IMG/VR virus record: IMGVR_UViG_3300025294_000027
Location: 1-23,511 of that record
DNA: 23,511 bases
Reading direction: 5' to 3' (one strand)
From: a virus
The notes beneath the pieces are model-generated. The model worked only from the letters and a program-made list of their open reading frames with translations. It ran no database searches and was not told where the DNA came from. A program made the translations under genes and the position numbers. This document shows positions 21,525-23,511 of this stretch, in pieces. The first letter of the stretch is position 1; each line of letters opens with the position of its first letter.

Positions 21525-22877
21525 CTATGCCACCTCCCAATCAATATAAAATGCTTCGATTGCATCGAGCGGCTTCGCCAACAATGAGAAATAGGCATAA
21601 TCGAATTCGCTCTTCTTAGTCGGATGTTCCTCGAAAACAAAATCCGACGCTATGGCCTTTTGTTGCGCCCGGATTTTCAAGTATTCAACGACTTCCGCGA
21701 TGAACATAGCGCGGCCTTCCTTATCATTGTTTAGCTTCGCCTTATTCCGTTTGCCAGCGGCGTAAATGTCGTTCAAGATCTGGTCGATCGTCATAGAAAC
21801 TCGGATCTTACCGAAATCCTCCCGCTCCCCTTGGCCAAGAGTGGACAGGGTATTAACCGCAGATTCGACAATGTAATCATATCCGTCTCTGGTTGCCATC
21901 AAGGTTCCTTCGGATAGGCCTTTCAAAACTTCTGAATAGCTCCAATCAACGTTTGCCAATGTCATCGGCACTTTGACTCCGGTGAATGATTGGTTCGCCG
22001 GTGTGCCGGCCACCAGTCCAGCTACCCACGCTGCCCATTCAACAGAGCTGTATGTCTTTCCGTTGGTGTGTTTACCGGCTATAGAGCAGTTGATGATGTA
22101 CCGCGCATTCATAGCACGACTGCGCTCATTGTGGCTTTCGATATCGTCATCCTTCGTCGGGTCGCCCGCAATAACCAATTGCGCCAACTTTCGTGCCTTC
22201 GTGCGACGATCGAGCAGCCACTGTTTGGCTGCTGCCTGTACAGCTGGATCAGTTGCGGGCAAATAGAACACGTCAAAAGTTAGACCGTCCACGCGGTTAA
22301 AAATACGGCTCCAATCCGATGCAGTAATCGGTGAAGTCCCCGTTTTACCACCAGCCAGTTTGGTATATGCCACATCGTCCATATCCACTGTACCGATGTC
22401 TTTGAAGCGCACCATAGCAGACTTCTTCAGCTTCGTAACTGCTTCGACCTTGTCTGATACCAGGTGAGATTCCGAATCGTATACGCCTTTGGTATCGCGG
22501 ATCACGATCTCCTTCTTCGCTGGGTCAACCAAAGCAGGACGAATCATATATTCGAAGTCATTCCCTCGAGTACCAGGGTAGCGTGCTTCGATCGTGTAGC
22601 TGTCGACCACTGTTACATTAGCTACTTTTTCGTCGCCGTTTGTTACACGATAGCCGATGACGGTCGCCCCTTTCTCGGCAGCCAGCTCCACCACATCTAC
22701 TAGTTTCCCTGTCTCAAGGAGTCGTTCCGAATCGTCGGCCATGTCTACGGCTTGATTCGGCTGCCCCCACTCAGCCTGATACGGTACCAATACACGTCCC
22801 GTATTCGGGATTACACGCGCCTTTGCCAATGCGTGCAGTTCTACGTATGCACCGGGTCTAGTCCTTTGAATCGACAT
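21525..22877 (-). CDS. xkdK: Tail sheath protein XkdK, 450 aa
   Basis: Contractile sheath subunit (phage_sheath_1 family). Family features seen are the start MSIQRTRPGAYVELHALAKA, the strand-rich insert domain around 95-200, KAKARKLAQ-like helix (WLLDRRTKARKLAQLVIAGD) and the end DYAYFSLLAKPLDAIEAFYI. The length is typical for the small sheaths of this group. The start is ATG, inside the last codons of the previous gene (20-base overlap), with GGAGGAAA upstream. Confidence 0.95.
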   Translation of the reverse strand: MSIQRTRPGAYVELHALAKARVIPNTGRVLVPYQAEWGQPNQAVDMADDSERLLETGKLVDVVELAAEKGATVIGYRVTNGDEKVANVTVVDSYTIEARYPGTRGNDFEYMIRPALVDPAKKEIVIRDTKGVYDSESHLVSDKVEAVTKLKKSAMVRFKDIGTVDMDDVAYTKLAGGKTGTSPITASDWSRIFNRVDGLTFDVFYLPATDPAVQAAAKQWLLDRRTKARKLAQLVIAGDPTKDDDIESHNERSRAMNARYIINCSIAGKHTNGKTYSSVEWAAWVAGLVAGTPANQSFTGVKVPMTLANVDWSYSEVLKGLSEGTLMATRDGYDYIVESAVNTLSTLGQGEREDFGKIRVSMTIDQILNDIYAAGKRNKAKLNNDKEGRAMFIAEVVEYLKIRAQQKAIASDFVFEEHPTKKSEFDYAYFSLLAKPLDAIEAFYIDWEVA

Positions 22878-23118
22878 TCACTGTTTCCTCCTTCGTTCGT
22901 TTTGGTTTTCTGTCCGTAGACGCCTGTTCTGGCACCACAACAGGAGCTGATACAGGGCGCAAGAAAGCATCCAGTTTCCTAGCCACTTCCTCCTGTGTCA
23001 GCAAGGCATCATCTTTACAATCAAAAAGAGCGCCTGCAATTTCAAAGCGTTCAGCCTTGAAGATGGGCGCTCCTTCAATCCATTCCCGCTTATTGCGTTT
23101 ATTTAAATCTTCAGTCAT
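22858..23118 (-). CDS. YkzM/YqzN-like phage protein, 86 aa
   Basis: A small charged protein between tail terminator and sheath, as in PBSX (ykzM) and skin (yqzN). Residues 18-55 (FKAERFEIAGALFDCKDDAL, LTQEEVARKLDAFL) form a helix-rich core like that family. The C-terminus (PVVVPEQASTDRKPKRTKEE) is a disordered tail. Role unknown; probably assembly. ATG overlaps the previous stop (ATGA). Confidence 0.75.
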   Translation of the reverse strand: MTEDLNKRNKREWIEGAPIFKAERFEIAGALFDCKDDALLTQEEVARKLDAFLRPVSAPVVVPEQASTDRKPKRTKEETVNVDSKD

Positions 23119-23511
23119 GCGTTAAATTCCTCCCCGTTGTGACTGATATAAAAATTGTTGATCCTTTCTATTGGGCTACCATCCAGCAGCTTCGGAACAT
23201 GCAACAGATACGAATATCTGCAGGTGACTTCCACCTGATCGGCTTTCGGCCTGAGCTGCGGCGGCTCTATAACCAACATGATACCGAATCTCTCAGACGC
23301 GACGCAGAAGCGTTTCTGACGTAGGTAGGTGAAGAAGGGCGTCAGATCAAAAGGAATTGGTTCTCCTTCGTCTTCTTCGGCCAATCGCTCCTTGTCGAAA
23401 TGGAAGACGAGCCCCACGTCCTCGATAATGCGGTCAGCCTGCGGCGTGTGAACCCGGTCAGAAACAAGATCCGTTTCGATGAACACGGAAGGCCGCTCGA
23501 AGTCGCCAGCC
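23115..23511 (-). CDS. xkdJ: Tail terminator-like protein (XkdJ/DUF6838 type), 5' end cut by the window
   Basis: The frame stays open to the right edge (AGDFERPSVFIETD...), so a GTG at 23486 is an internal Val codon and not the start. The visible 131 residues include ERPSVFIETDLVSDRVHTPQ, FHFDKERLAEEDEG and LTPFFTYLRQKRFCVASERF. The position before sheath and the pattern 'RPSxFIE' fit the PBSX XkdJ tail terminator family, which caps the tube where it joins the head. Confidence 0.75.
   Translation of the reverse strand, partial: AGDFERPSVFIETDLVSDRVHTPQADRIIEDVGLVFHFDKERLAEEDEGEPIPFDLTPFFTYLRQKRFCVASERFGIMLVIEPPQLRPKADQVEVTCRYSYLLHVPKLLDGSPIERINNFYISHNGEEFNA

Noticed and set aside
1-23511. 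CRISPR array, insertion sequence or transposase
   Set aside because: No regularly spaced repeats of CRISPR length and no transposase-like frame were seen by eye in either strand.

Overview
The window looks like a Firmicutes chromosome, probably from the Paenibacillaceae (Brevibacillus or Paenibacillus; this is inferred, not proven). Three things point there: AGGAGG-type ribosome sites throughout, YjcZ-like sporulation micro-proteins, and a phage endolysin that ends in a copper amine oxidase N-domain-like repeat. The left end is host DNA. The rest is one end of an integrated myophage of the PBSX (Xkd) type.

Region 1, about 1-2177, host side. Four tRNA genes, Gly(GCC)-Arg(ACG)-Pro(TGG)-Gly(TCC), run leftward from a clear sigma-A promoter to a rho-independent terminator. 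Around them lies mostly non-coding or decayed sequence. At 2178-2234 is the 3' half of a tRNA-Leu(TAG) gene with its terminator but without its 5' half. This is the expected scar (attL) of a phage integrated in that tRNA gene, with the phage to the right.

Region 2, about 2235-8960, the AT-rich accessory end of the prophage. It holds small, mostly unknown genes in both orientations: a Gly-rich-tailed protein, a short protein with a Tad2/DUF2829-like start, a 208-aa orphan, a convergent pair of ~190-aa proteins that look distantly related to each other, an Sm-like small protein plus a three-helix membrane protein, a secreted protein behind two palindromes, and two YjcZ-like micro-proteins of 39 and 33 aa. 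Six near-identical terminator hairpins (GAGCCG...CGGCTC) punctuate the region. It looks like a set of independently transcribed cargo (moron) cassettes.

Region 3, 8979-23511, one long leftward operon. From upstream to downstream it encodes a tail terminator (XkdJ-like, cut by the window edge), a YkzM-like protein, sheath (XkdK), tube (XkdM), the tail assembly chaperone XkdN with a -1 frameshift extension, tape measure, baseplate hub and wedge (XkdP, Q, R, S, T, U), an unknown baseplate or fibre-linked protein, a tail fibre with a knob-like domain, two small proteins, a holin and a bifunctional endolysin. Translational coupling is tight (ATGA and TGATG overlaps). One internal terminator hairpin lies between tube and chaperone and another precedes the holin. 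Head, packaging, integration and immunity genes are not in the window.

Main points for a second look: the attL scar with three GTTAGCA repeats beside it, the A_AAA_AAC slippery site in xkdN, the repeated terminator family, the convergent paralogue-like pair, and the two YjcZ-like genes, which are too short for ordinary gene calling.
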